Assembly: GCF_010093815.1 (NCBI RefSeq)
Contig: NW_022985554.1
Location: forward strand, 1,024,999 to 1,088,998
Direction of reading: 5' to 3'
Origin: Pseudovirgaria hyperparasitica
Taxonomy: Eukaryota; Ascomycota; Dothideomycetes; Acrospermales; Acrospermaceae
Length of the DNA stretch: 64,000 bases
Both the position numbers and the translations under genes were made by a program. The stretch's first letter is position 1. The number at the start of each line of letters is the position of its first letter. Below the pieces are notes generated by a model. It made no database searches. It was not told the origin of the DNA and worked only from the letters and a program-made list of their open reading frames with translations. Shown piece by piece: positions 24,141 to 36,979 of the stretch.

Positions 24141-27100
24141 GTTGCGTCGGGTTAGCGGGCTCAGTCCATCCTTCTGCCCGTCGTTCTGCTGGTAGGGAGG
24201 GGGCACGGCGTTACACACTTTGTAAGCAATAGCGTACTCTCAGCCGGACCTCGGAACATCGTAACGAAAACTATTATGCATGCGTCCGGTGACAGTTCCC
24301 GTCATCAACGACAAGTCATGATGATTGATCGGAGACTCGGTCGTGTTGTCAGTATAGGTCGACGTCGTGATGGTCCCACACATCTTCCGTCACATCATCT
24401 CCCTAAGCCTCGCTTTACTTTTACGGTCGCGTCGGTTTAATACGAGACTAAACAGTCCTTCAACGCTAGTAGTCAATCTCTAGACGTGTTTCATGTTAGC
24501 AACTCTCGGCCCGTGAACTGTGCCTGAAGTGATTTAACCCACATACACCGACCGAACGCCACAGGAAGTGATGCTCGGCCCATCACCGTCTCGCCTGGTT
24601 CGCGCTTTCAGAAATGGTCGATGCGGAACAGCCGACGATAATATCAGACTCCGCTATTCCTCTCACTGACAGACAGCCCAAGAGCATCAAGCACGCGTCG
24701 TTCAAGTGTTCCGCTCGTTTACTCTTCTAGCGCCCCGCGTGCTCGTATTCTTCCACGTCTTCGTATCGGCGTTCGCGACGTCGTCTCTCGGTGCGTTTCA
24801 TCGTTTCCGTGTGGGTTAGGCGTTCGCTTACGTCGTTTCCCACCGTCGGCAGCGCTTGCTTCATTTCACCCTTGCGTGATCATGCCCACCGGCTTTATAC
24901 ACTGCTAACGGTCTTTGACGTTCTTGGCCGCCGGAGTACTGTTTCCTAGAATGTGTCTGTTTCCTTCACAATAGCCGACATATTAGCGCACGGAAGTTGC
25001 CAGGCCGCTTATCTGCGAGTCCCCAATAGCCATCTCAGTCTGCTCTTACACTCGCGCTAGGAGCTCAGAAAAAACTCAATCGCTCAACGTCTCATACACG
25101 GTACACCTACTACTCAGACGAAGCTTTTAGCGTCTCCTCTCGACTCCTCGTAGGTACTGACCACAGAGTTCTTTTCCTTTTGGCATAATCAGATTGCCGC
25201 GTTCCCGGACCTCAAAGCGAAGATTGGTGCATATCACAGTGCCTTCCACTGTTGTCATCACATGTCAGAAGGATAATGCTTGCCGGAAGCTAGCAAACTG
25301 CTTAGAACTTGTGGCCAATTACTCACGCAGAACTATTCTGCATGCAGTATCTGATTCATCACGCCTCAGTCGTTAAAACTCGTGAAGCTTTACGCTGTTG
25401 AAGTCTCATCATAGCCCTGTCTTCGTCTTTTTGAGGTAGGTGTGCTGCTTCATGATGCTGCACATGAAAAGGTGAAAGACACGCAGACGTAACTCAACAA
25501 ACCACACACGCAATGGGAGGCAAGATGCCAAACCTTCTCAATACAAACAGTCACCAACCTCAAGTATTCCCCAATGCTTACCTACTTGCTTGAACCGATA
25601 GGTAGCATAATGACCGGGAGGACTTTGTATCCAGAAGAATATTTGTCGTGCAATTAGGCTCACTTACTCCCTGGACTATTCTATGTGGAGGCATCATGGG
25701 TATAATATATAATGTCCGATGCCGTGAAGCGATCATGGTTCTCTTCCTGGTACCGAGATGGCAGCCCGCCCAGGGATGCCAGGTCAGAGGCGCAAGGCAT
25801 ACGACAGGACAACAGATGATCGCAGGAACTGCTCCATCAACAAGATCTATCATCTTTGGCCGCCACAATCTACGAGCGTCTCGATAGAGAGGTGCTCTAG
25901 TGCTTTCCCATCACCTCATAAGATTGTTCCTCCTACTGTTATATGTTAAACTTGGAAGTTTTCATTAAAGAACTGTGCTGTACGTACGTGCTGACAAGAT
26001 TCCCCATGGCGCAGCCTCTTTAGGCGTTTACCCATGTGGCAGCCTACGGGAAAGGAAAGAACCATGGACCCACGTTCAAGCCTAAGGCTTCTGTATAAGT
26101 TTTAGAGGCTTAGGAACATAGTACGGGAGAGACCAGGGTTCCAAAACTCCGACATAATCATCATCTTCACGGAAAGACCAAGGTAGATCTACCAAGCTTC
26201 CCGAATACATGGGCGACTTCAGATCACTGACACATTATTGGGGTTTCGTCCGGCTCGGAGAAGCACGGGGTCCTGGTCAACGAGACATGTTCCACCGGGG
26301 CCACGGCCCACAAACCATCGGATAGAACGCAATGATGGACCGAATGCTTTTCGCAGCATCTGTGTTGGCCCACACATGTGGTCTCCTTTCCATTTTCCTC
26401 GGACTACGATATGCAGTTGCCCAATCTACAGCGGCAGCTTATCACAACTGTGTGAGACATTGGAATTATCTCTGCTGCCATCCTTGGCCCAAATAGTGCA
26501 GAGACCCGGATTCCTCCATGATTTCAGACATGCGATTGGGTGGTGCGAGCTGACGCGAGATGCAGCTTGCACGGCAATATCGTGTATAAACAAGCCGTTC
26601 ACACGCACCTATATCCCGAAGACCTGACAGCTGAGATATGGGAAATTAAGGACTAGTTTCACTCCAGCACTCACTGCCGGCCATGATCAGAGCGACAAAT
26701 GACAATTGGATGAAGGCATTGGCTCCCGTAGAAAGGCCGAGTGGTTTCGGTGGTACTGCGGTGCTCAGCCAGCGACGATATTGTGTATAGGCCCAGAGTA
26801 CATAACTGCGGGTCACGGGTGCTTTCAGTCAACTAATAGCTTGGCTGTCCGGGTGACCTTGGAAGGCTGATGGCTCCATCGCCAGGCTCCATGATGACGA
26901 TCGATCGAAGCCAGGGACCGGGACTTCAGAACTCCAGAACGCCAGAACAAAGCTTGCCAACGATGATTCCCTCACGACAGTGAGCGGAACCATTCGATGC
27001 AGCATCTGGACAAGACCAACAGGACGCGAAGTTAATGCCGCTGTCAAGGCCGATTTAAAAATAACGATATACTGCTTTGAAATGCCGCCCAGCTCGCTTG

Positions 27101-30100
27101 CAAACAGACGGCCAACTTCCTAACGTTCATGCATAAGTGCTCCTGCTTGCAAAAGACGATTGGCTCCAGCGCTGGCGACGAGGATGAGTGAAAGCCGTCC
27201 GCGGTATCCTTACGTCTAACAGACATGGGCTCGGATAGTGCATGGAGGGGGTTTTATACCAGGGGGGAGGGGGCCGGGACAAGTTCGAAGAGCTCTGCCT
27301 ACCCTGTCTCCTTGCCCCTGTCCCTGTCCCCCTAGGCTCCCGCCAGAATCCTGGACGAAGCAAGGAAGAGAGCAGACGAAGAGAGAAGACGATGCAAGAA
27401 GAAACGACAGCAGCAACAAGATCAGGCCAGGCCAACCATTCCATTCGGTCCGTTGACTCTGACAGTTACTAGGGCGGGGGTGCAGGGTATGGCCAGCCAG
27501 GTTTTACTGGCTGCACCGTGGCGCCACTACCCAGTCGACGCTACCTAGGCACGCATGCTGCCATGACCAGGCTCGATTTTCTTTCTGGCACGCCTGCATC
27601 TGTCTGCATCGACATGTACATGGTAGCTATCTCATCTTGAAGCCTCATACCCGAAGGTGATCCTGAATCCTGCACTCGCAGGCTGGAGCATGCATTTGCC
27701 ATCTGCTTGTCCTTGTTGACGACAAAGGGTTGCCCTTCATCTCCGGTTGTACCTCAGCCCGACTATGCGGCAACAGGCCTCCCACTGCCGCGACCGCTAC
27801 GATCGCGTCACCCTAGACTTTCCAGATTGGTGTTTGACAGCTGCGCCAGATTGATTCTTCACCCGTCGCCCAGCCTTGACCAGAGCTTCGACAACGACCA
27901 TCCGGCACGTTACACACTCGAAACACGCCCTGTCCATGCCATGAACCGTCTCCAGTATCGTATCTGAGAACTCTCATTGCATCGCACCGGTCGAGAACGA
28001 CGATACGGGTCGCATATCGACGAGCCATCATCCTACCAGACCCGCCTATTCCGATTCGTGAGGTGCGTCATCAAATCGAGCGCGAACAGAGCTTGCTTCT
28101 GCCTCAGCTCTGAGCTATCATCCTATACTTCTGCTGTCCGCGACTCGACAGTTGTAGAGACCCTTAGCGAAACTTATTGTGGCATTGTACGACCTCGCGT
28201 GCACTGAAATGACCAATTATCTTCGTATTGCAAGATTTGAACCATCAGGCGACTCAAAGGTATGATCAGATACATCATGGTCAAATTGGTCCTAAGAAGT
28301 CAGCGCCTCGACCGCAAACGAAGTCTAATGCCGTTCGAGACTAAATTCGCAGAGTCACTGGAGCCAGCAGTTACTATAATTAGCTTTATACGTTTACGTT
28401 AAGATTGCCATCATTTGACGCTATGCTCGGATCACCTTATGCCCAAGTGGACCCAACGGTCACGCGTGCGCGCTATCACATCTAATAATTGCTAATTAAT
28501 AGTTACTGTGTGCAGCTCAAAGTTCCATATGCGTCACGTGTGGTAGACGGCTTCATTTCTGGGCCGCATCCGCTGCGGTGAGTCGGGAGAGCTCCACAGC
28601 GAAAGCTTCAAGGCGTCTCGACTCATGGCCGCCATCAAGTCCCTCCTCGTCTCGACATTCCTTGTAGTCTACAACTGCACCGCACGGACAGTGGAGACCG
28701 TCTCTACGCTGTGTTGTTAGAGCTAACACGAATTCAAGGATAAGCAATATGAGTGCTAGAGGTCGCCGTAGAGTGCGCGAAACTCCCTAGGTTTCCATCT
28801 TGAGAGTCAGCGGACATCCCGAGACTTCACATTCATGACTGAATTCACCTGCCGCATCGGAGCTACTTCGTCTTTCGGAAAAGCTGTCCCCCGATCAGGA
28901 CGTCGGCGTAGAGAGAGATGCCGCGGAGCATCTACTTAGAAGGTTGGGTATTCATACAAACATCCTACTGGCAATCGTCTTGATCCACTCCACTTCCCGA
29001 AAGGCCGCGCGCAACAGCGTCTGGAGTCGCACAGCCAAGCCGAGCTGAGCAGTTCTATCTTTGACTATGCCCAGGCCTTCTCTATGCCTCCATAGGTCCA
29101 CTTCTTTGGCCTTTATCTCACCTCATCTTGGGCTGTTTCACATTCGAGCGCGGGACGAATGCCGGTGCTTTTTGCAGGTGACACTCCTCACCGATGACCA
29201 ATCGATACCCACCGCGCTATGATTTTCTTTTTCCCTTTCCTTTATCATCGACGCCACTGAATCATTGTGGTACGAGTCTTAAACGGCTTCAACGGTGCTT
29301 GATTATCGACTAAGGAAACACATAGGCCGGTCTTCTACTAACGTGCTAAGACGACATGGTTCTCCAGACCTAAAAGGCATCCACAGCGGCGAACGTTGAG
29401 GTCCTGACTCAGGTCAACTCTTTCGGTTGCCTTCACGTATTTGTGCTTGCTCGTACGAAAAGGCACCGACGCGAGGGACAATCCGCAAATAGCCGACTTG
29501 CAATCCCTATCATCAGATGCTGTTTTACGCGCGTAGTGATGCTGTGCTCAAGACAAAGTTCGGAGAATGCCCTCAGTTCACTGACTGCTATCGTAGCGGG
29601 CAAAGGCTATACCTGCAGAAGAGTCATCAAGTTTCGGTGTTGCAGGAACTAGTTCCAATTGCCGGATATTGCCTCAGGACCGATCGGTCAAGTCCTCCTC
29701 GGTCAGACTATGCATTCGTGAGGCACGCCGCACACGAAGTCAATATCCAGATTACTGCTTCGGAGAGACTGAGATATTGCGTGGTCGCGTAGAGCGTTCA
29801 TCACCTTCGAGTCTGGAGCGTGTACAAGTTCTTGTGAGGCCCCTTTCTCCGTGCAGCAACATCATTCGATCTCACGTGTCGCCATGCGTACGCCTCACTT
29901 TTGACACCGTCGACTTGCTGTAATCAGTCTTCGCTGGCAGTGCAGTGGAGATCGTAAGCCATTTCTGGAGTCAAAACTGTGGAACCGAACTGAAGTTCCA
30001 CCTGGCGATTGCCAGAGGGGTTCGTAGTGCTGTGGGCGGGCTCATAGATCGAGGAATGCCTGTTGAGATTCTCACGTCCCATCCAGGGATGACATTACAG

Positions 30101-31167
30101 GGCTTTGCATTTCATGGAGTTTGGAATCTCGTTAATCGCCCTCCCGCGTCTTTTATGCGTCTTCGTGGACCCAGATTAACTCCATGCTACCTTAATTGTG
30201 GTATCTGAATGTGATGTTTGGCATATGACATGGTGAATGCACTCTTAACCACATCTGCTCACTGTTGGGGTTTCTGAGCCTAGTGGAGGTGGTATCCCTG
30301 CTGGACTGGGTCACAGAGGGCTTCTTTGCGCTGCCCTTGAGCACACTCAATGAGCCTTTGCATCGTTCCTGGTTGTGTCAAGGCTGATATCAGGCATGCT
30401 TGGATACTGAGACCCTGAGCGCTCAAGCGGTGCTCCCTACCCTTCTACTGCCAGGAAAAGTGTGATGTGAGGCATGCGAGAATGTTACGTCTTCCAGCGC
30501 CACCCAAGTACGCCAATTTCTTCATTTGCGGTGATCAAGAGCTTTCGCTAGGCATGGCTGTGAGACTGTGCGAAGCTCGTAGATGACCATCTCATGGCGA
30601 CGGCTGTCATGACCAAGAAAATAAGCGTCGTTCTCATACAGCTGCTGGTCACAGTCTTATTGTGTGCTAATGTCTGTTCTATGATCCAGACATGACTTTC
30701 GAAACGCTGATGGCGTCGCAAGCCTCAACGTATATATGTCCCCACGGCTTGTAGTTGGACCTGAAAGACTTTGAAACACCGTACGAACAGATGCGTTCTA
30801 CCGGGAACCATGAGCGCGTCTACATGGACTTGATGGACTGCTGTATTATATCCTTACGAGTGTTCTGGACAAGAGTACTCTCTCTTTACGACCTCCTGGG
30901 TCGCCATATATCCATCAAATGACGACGACGAATAACCGGCGTTGAGCTGTCAAACCGGATGAAATACTAGTTTCTCTCTCGCGCATCCTCTCTACCAGCC
31001 TGATATATTGACTACTAAAGCAAAAGGCTTCAGACATCCATCCATTCATCCAGACACAACACTTGGGCATAGTATGACTTCAAAGCGCAGATTATACAAC
31101 CTCCTTGAACCAGTCATACCCACACGATCCTAGAAGCCTCTTCATGACCACACCGCAGAGATATTTT

Positions 31168-31168
31168 C

Positions 31169-31200
<32 letters not shown>
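31168..31200. repeat. CAA trinucleotide microsatellite
   Basis: Eleven uninterrupted CAA units in noncoding DNA. Confidence 0.9.
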
Positions 31201-33502
31201 CCAGAAAAAATTAATCTACGGGGGTGTACTTGATACTAGATCGACATCGTTCAAACACCCAACAACCCCCTGCTATCCCACCTTTCAAAGCTCTGCATTC
31301 AAACTCTTCATCTCCCGCGAGTCTCACACTGGAGTACAAGCCCCTCGTCAGCGTCGAGTAATGACTTGTACTATCTAATACCTCCCCTATATACAGGCAG
31401 ACCGTTCTCCCAAGCACAATATGACATAACACAACACGACGTGCGTCATATCTCTCCACCACGGCCTCTCAACCTCGCCCTCGCCCACGCCCTCGGTCAG
31501 ATGCGAGATTGAAGAGATGAATGGATAAAACGCATAGATGAACACAGCATGGATAAGGGTCAGGCAGAGGCTGTGGGTTTGAAGGCGCTTGGGAGATACG
31601 GGTCTGCTGGACGTGGATAGCTCTGTGCTTGGAGGGAGTAGGGAACAGGGCATAGGGCGTGTCTCGAAGGTGTTTTTATGGTTCTTAGGATGTCTGTCAG
31701 GATAATTAAGTGGTGGTAGTAATGATGACGTAGACGACGAGATATGAGAAGGGTATATTATATACAAGGCACGTACCCCTAGATCTCCTAGTAGGATCAT
31801 ATGAATATGAATCCCATGGTTTCATAGTACGAGAGTAAAAATAGAAACAGCGATCGGGATGAAGTCTCGACTCATTCAGCACAGGGAGATATACAATCTC
31901 TCTTCCATGCCATCCCCCCTCTCTACCATAACGTAATTCCTATTCAAGCACCAAAGCCCGGATTTCTGCACCAGCACTCTACCAAGTTTTTTGTCATATA
32001 GTCTCTAATTATGTGCGTGTCGCGCTCTAACAACTCTGCTTTCGCGGTGCGAGGTATGGTATGTATGTATGTTATGTGTGGATAGTAGAAGTAGGACTCA
32101 TCAGCATACCGCGTATACTGATTCGCTGTCGATATACTCGATTAGGTTTGTTATGTGCCATGTATCATGTATTTGGCTGGGCATGTCGTGGTTCGTAAAG
32201 ACAGTTGCCTTAAGAAACGATATTTCGAATGACTGGACTTGGGAAAAAGCGCTCAGATCCATGGCAGAGCTGGCTTTGATGATGGCGGATACATACTCCC
32301 CACTCTATTTGTCCTCTTCACGCTGATGATTCTCTGCTTTCTCCTCCTCTTCCTTCCTTGGGGACACGGGAACGCGATATACAGCTACGACATCCCTTCT
32401 TTTCTGCCTAGAGAAGTGGTGTTCGTCTCTAATAAGTACGCAATAGCGTCCATGTTACCGGATTCTGTAGCTCGACTGGGTAGTAGTTCACGCACCGAGG
32501 GTTTTGCGCTTGATATATGTCTTTACATCCTTCTTCGTATTTAGTCCCGTTTGCTGGTATGTCGTTTCGTGGAATCTTGTGGACTATATCTGGTGTTGGG
32601 CTTGGATCTTGTGGTTAGGGGTAGAATAGGGGAGGTGTCTATACAGATGGTGGTTTGTTAGTCTGTTAGTCTGTCACTTGTTTGAAAAGAGTGGTGATTG
32701 TTGAAAGAGGAGTGGAGGAGGTTGGTGTGTATGGCGTGTGATGCGTGGTGAATCTAGTGATTAGATAAACACTTAATTATTTCTTTATCAGAGGTACGCA
32801 GAGGGAGAATATGTATATAGGGAAAAGTGCTAAGACTTGTAAACGCTGGTACTAATGTCCAAGCACAGAAAGCCTATATGACCTATCAGCTAATTGACAT
32901 CCTACCCAATTATCTTTCCATTCATACATAAGCAACGTCTCTAGTCCACCGAAGCCTCAATATTTCATAGCGTTCTTAGTTGAAATGATATTTCTGTGCA
33001 GCATTGCCGTCAAGCAGGAATAGCTCAATCTGAACATTGTTCTGCTTGATTGCTCCAGTCAATTGATCGTTTGACGCACTCACGTAGCCAGCTTAGACAA
33101 GGGTACCCTTCGACAGGTGAGATGTCAGGGTAATGGATGGTGTTTTTTTTGCATCTATTCTTCGATGGAGTTAAGTTGTCTAGCAGAGGTGGTGCGATGA
33201 TATGGATGTGTTTGTGTAGGTGTTTGTATAGTGTTGGGGTGGTTGATGGCAGGGGACGTTTATGTGGTAGGAATAGGGAGGAGGTTGTATGATAGTTGGA
33301 GGAGGGATGGAGACTGTTGGCTTTGTGAGTGAGAGAAGAAGCGAAGATGGTGTCTTTGATCTGTTGAGCTAGGTTGTATGGGGATTCTGGTGTGCTAGTA
33401 ATCAGGAATGGTTCTTTGAACTTGAACTCTTGGGGAGCGAGTGGATTTAATGAATGTCATGCTTATTCTCGATTCGAAGATTGTATGATAGTGGTTGTAA
33501 AG

Positions 33503-33579
33503 CATTTGGCTCTATAGCCGTGTTGATTTATATATCGAGGTATTTGGCTCTACAGCTGTATTGATTTCTGTATCGAAGT
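33503..33579. repeat. Two-copy 39-bp tandem duplication
   Basis: Two adjacent units beginning CATTTGGCTCTATAGC and TATTTGGCTCTACAGC and continuing similarly through TTGATTT and TATCGA; they differ at a handful of positions. A third partial TATTTGG follows. Confidence 0.7.
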
Positions 33580-34296
33580 ATTTGGACATATATAACACGT
33601 TGAATATCTCTCGTTCCACCACCCTTAGCATTGGCTTGAGTTAGGAGAATAGCTGGTTCAGAGAACTGAAAATGACCTTCTCATATACTTTTTCGTTCAT
33701 GCTGCATCAGTACTAGGTCAATAGAGCAAAGTATTCCAATGACACTCCCTAACATCCGTCAATCAAGCTCACTTGAGCTCAAACTTATGTGAGGCTGCTG
33801 CAAGTATCTCAATCCCTCATAGAAATACCGCTGTATTCATCAGCAACGTCCCTGTATACCTGATAAGGTGATGGAATTAATTGATCATGAAAATTTGAAG
33901 GCCTAGATTATGGCTTTACTAACGTGTAACAGGCTTATTTCACGGTTCTACTTTTCGCAGTCGATATCTATGGAAGTAATAGGGAGAATCAATTTATCTC
34001 CTCATACTATGTTCTATAAAAGCTCTATAAAAGCGTCCACGTAACATGAAAGCAGCAGGCCGAGGTGCATGACGCGCTTGTTGTCACGAAGTTCACCGCC
34101 TACAGTGAGTCGCGGCAGAATAGCTAGAGATAACGTCATTGGTCGGCGTGACGCTAGGAATCCATAGGTATCTGGGCAACTGTGAACACCTGTCATATAC
34201 ACTGCACGCCACCTATCTTCGCAGAGAGCGTACTCTGCTGACTTGGATCTCTGCCTCCGAAGATCCCTCGAGTTCCCACCATTGAGCAACTAGAAA

Positions 34297-35260
34297 ATGT
34301 CCAGGAACCCCACCATAAAGCGCATCCGTAGGTCACAACCTATCGTGCTTCAGACTCACAGCTGATGTGGACACAGTCAAGGAAGCTGCCGAGCTCGCGA
34401 ATAATGCATCTGCAGACTTTCACGCGGTACCTATGGATGACAACCTGTTCGATTGGCATTTCACACTACGAGGACCACCCGACCCCTCTCCGTATGCCGA
34501 AGGCATCTATCACGGCCGCATAGTGCTGCCATCGGCATACCCGCACCGCCCTCCCTCTTTTCGCTTTCTCACCCCATCCGGGCGCTTCGAAATCAATCGT
34601 GAAATCTGTTTGAGCATAAGTGGCTTCCATGAGGAGTCATGGCAGCCGGCATGGGGCATAAGGACAGCACTTGTCGCAATACGAAGCTTCATGGACACAG
34701 TCTCTGCAGGCCAGGTTGGTGGGCTAGAGTGTGATGCAAGTACGCGAAAAAGGATGGCAGAGGATTCAAGGAGTTGGAAGTGCCCAGCGTGTGGACATAC
34801 GAATGAGGAGATCATGAAAGAGAGGGAGAAGCTTGCGGGGCCGACTGGGGATCAGGCCAAGAAGGATGATGATGTTGTGCCAGAAGAGCTGAGGCTAGCA
34901 TATCGTGAAGACCTAGGAGCCGACGCGAAGAAGACAGAGTCGAAGGGCAAAGAGAAGGTAACGGAGCCGGAAGCTCCAGCTCCAGCAGCCGTTCCAGCAG
35001 ATTCCTCAATACCACCTACGCAATCCACAGTAGAATCAGCACCTCCATCAAGAATGGAAACTACAAGATCTCCGCCCTCCCTTCAGGCCCGGCCAATCCA
35101 AGTCCCGCCGACCCAGACAACGCATGCCACGACCCAACAACGCCAGGCAGCGCAAGCGACACCGCAAAACGCCAACAGGGCTGTCCCAGCGTGGGTAGAC
35201 CCTGCAATATACGCCCTCATAGCCATCCTGGCATATCTGATTCTGAAAAAGATGGGTTGA
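34297..35260 (+). CDS. UBC6: ER-anchored E2 ubiquitin-conjugating enzyme, Ubc6/UBE2J type
   Basis: Transfers ubiquitin in ER-associated degradation; family members sit on the cytosolic ER face by a C-terminal tail anchor. I model exons 34297-34327 and 34377-35260 (49-bp intron), about 304 aa. The short first exon is supported by the perfect family N-terminus it creates (NPTIKRILKEAAELAN). The UBC fold is followed by the Ubc6-type active site NREICLSISGFHEESW, with catalytic Cys at about residue 88 and no HPN motif, as usual for this subfamily. A hydrophilic Lys/Glu then Pro/Thr-rich linker (about 165-280) precedes the C-terminal hydrophobic helix (PAIYALIAILAYLILKKMG). Confidence 0.93.
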
Positions 35261-35970
35261 GCATATAAATCAGGTGGCACTTGTTGAAGTTGGTTATTCA
35301 AGGCGTTGGCGGTACTCAATTGGCGCATGGTGTCACTAAATACTAGGGCACGATATAGGCGTCATGTGTTTCAGCGTAGAAGCTCATTAATGGCCAAGAG
35401 AGCCTTAATGTGCAATTTTGCGCATTGTAGAGATTTGGCAAAAATCTGCGGCGAGATCTTCTGTGTTGGGTGGAACAGATATTCTACCTGGATCTGCGGG
35501 CATGCAACTCATGCTACGGTCTGAGCATCGATGTCTCGCCGTTTTAACACACTTACAGCCGAAAGCTTTATGACATCGAAGCTGAACAAGGATGGGTTTC
35601 GTCAGCAGGAAGACTCTGCTATTATCAGTCCTGGACGGGAGGACACCCAAATGTAATTGCTGGTTTTACGGCGTTTGGGCATACAACATACGTCTGAGTC
35701 GGACATTTCATTAATGCCATCATGCCATGCATGCAATAAAAGCGCTTTTTTCCATTCCGTCTCCTCTATTGTTACATGTGGTGCATGTGCTCTCTTTGCT
35801 GGCCTCGCGTGCGAATTGCATCACGAACCCTCGAGAGCCATCTCGAGTTCGGCCTTTCTTTTCACATGCGTATACGTTGACGTGGTAGGCCAAATCATCA
35901 AGCGTTGCCTGAAATTGATGATGTCTTCGTTTCGTTTTTTGGTCTGAGGCTAGTCAGGTTTGTGTAACTG
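35261..35970. other. Intergenic, 3' of UBC6
   Basis: No gene seen. It includes the UBC6 3' UTR and leads directly into the tandem repeat. The last bases (CAGGTTTGTGTAACTG) resemble the end of repeat units 1, 4 and 5, so the array may begin with a truncated unit. Confidence 0.45.
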
Positions 35971-36742
35971 TATTCAGGGTCCAGCCAAGAGCTTCACTTT
36001 TGACCACGAACTTCCACGACAATGTCCTATTGACTGCCTATTTCAGTGTACACTCTCTGAGCAGTGACTGTCATTGGCTGTCGGCTCGCCATGACGTATA
36101 GCACCCGGTGGGTTTCATGTTTGTCTATTTAAGTATTCAGGGTCCAGCCAAGGGCATCAGTTTTGACCACGAACTTCCACGACAATGTCATATAGACTGC
36201 CTATTTCAGTGTATATGCTCGAGCAGTGACTGTCATTGGCTATCGGCTGCTACAACGTCTATCACGGGGCGTGTTTAGTATTCAGGGTCCAGCCAAGAGC
36301 ATCACTTTTGACCACGAACTTCTACGATAATGTCCTATAGACTGCCTATTTCAGTGTATATGCTCTAAGCAGTGACTATTATTGGCTGTCGGCTGCTACG
36401 ACGTCTATCACGAGGCGTGTTTAGTATTCAGGGTCCAGCCAAGAGCATCACTTTTGACCACGAACTTCCACGATAAATGTGCTATAGACTGCCTATTTCA
36501 GTGTATATGCTCTGAGCAGTGACTGTCATTGGCTGTCAGCTGCTATGATGTATATTCATAGGGCGTGTTTCAGGTTTGTCAATCAGTATACAGGGTCCAG
36601 CCAAGAGCTTCACTTTTGACCACGAACTTCCACGATAAATGTACTATAGACTGCCTATTTCAGTGTATACGCTCTGAGAGATGGCCGTTATTGGCTGTCA
36701 GTTGCTATGACGTATATTACCGGGCGTGTGTTTCAGATTTGT
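35971..36742 (+). repeat. Five-copy tandem repeat, 145-163 bp units
   Basis: Units start at 35971, 36134, 36279, 36425 and 36587, each opening with TATTCAGGGTCCAGCC (TATACAGGG in the last). Each has a conserved core (TTTTGACCACGAACTTC, then GACTGCCTATTTCAGTGTA, then a TTGGCTGTC-like block) and ends in GGGCGTGTTT or similar. Units 1, 4 and 5 are longer, carrying an extra CAGGTTTGTCAATCAG-like end that units 2 and 3 lack. Units differ at several positions, so the array is not recent. I see no coding potential. Confidence 0.92.
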
Positions 36743-36769
36743 TTAACAAAGTGAATAGCCACCGAAACA

Positions 36770-36838
36770 GGAAATCCAATGACCATCATCGTGGAAGTTC
36801 GTGGTCAAAATGTGAAGCTTTTGGACGGACCCTGGCTC
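36770..36838 (-). repeat. Inverted partial copy of the 36-kb repeat core
   Basis: The reverse complement of about 36791-36838 reads CCAGGGTCC, then AAGCTTCAC, then TTTTGACCACGAACTTCCAC, matching the start of each direct unit. CCAATGAC at 36777-36784 also matches the inverse of GTCATTGG within the units. Together with the direct copies this makes a long inverted repeat, as at the ends of a foldback or MITE-like element. Confidence 0.8.
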
Positions 36839-36937
36839 AGACCTGTTATCACAGTCTGGTATGAGCATTTGGCAGTTAACCATCCTCATGAGTGCCCACG
36901 ATGACTTGTCTCATTTAAGGAGCTATGGATTTTCTTT

Positions 36938-36979
36938 CCAGTCGTGAAGTTCCAGCCGTGAAGTTCCAATCGTGAAGTC
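36938..36979. repeat. Three-copy 14-bp tandem repeat
   Basis: Three adjacent units of the form CCAGTCGTGAAGTT, CCAGCCGTGAAGTT and CCAATCGTGAAGTC, just outside the inverted end of the larger repeat. Confidence 0.85.

Larger units (their letters stand above)
24141..34296. other. Ten-kilobase gene-poor tract
   Basis: I searched both strands for family motifs and found no supportable protein gene. Frames are short (usually under 100 codons) and unrelated to each other. Base composition appears balanced rather than AT-rich, so it does not look like heavily RIP-mutated transposon DNA. A minus-strand frame at 28747-28553 starts after a good branch/acceptor-like sequence and holds CPCG and a hydrophilic tail; it could be an exon remnant. 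A plus frame at 32239-32544 has one hydrophobic stretch. Neither is strong enough to call. Confidence 0.4.

Noticed and set aside
29443-30208. Several 70-90 codon plus-strand frames in the gene-poor island
   Set aside because: No start context, shared frame, domain or splice continuity was found; not enough for a gene call.
31387-31800. 137-codon minus-strand frame with two hydrophobic stretches
   Set aside because: Low-complexity Ser/Pro content, no family resemblance and overlapping repeats; chance frame is more likely.
35971-36742. CRISPR-like spacing of direct repeats
   Set aside because: Eukaryotic context; the spacers are themselves repeated, so this is a tandem array and not repeat-spacer DNA.
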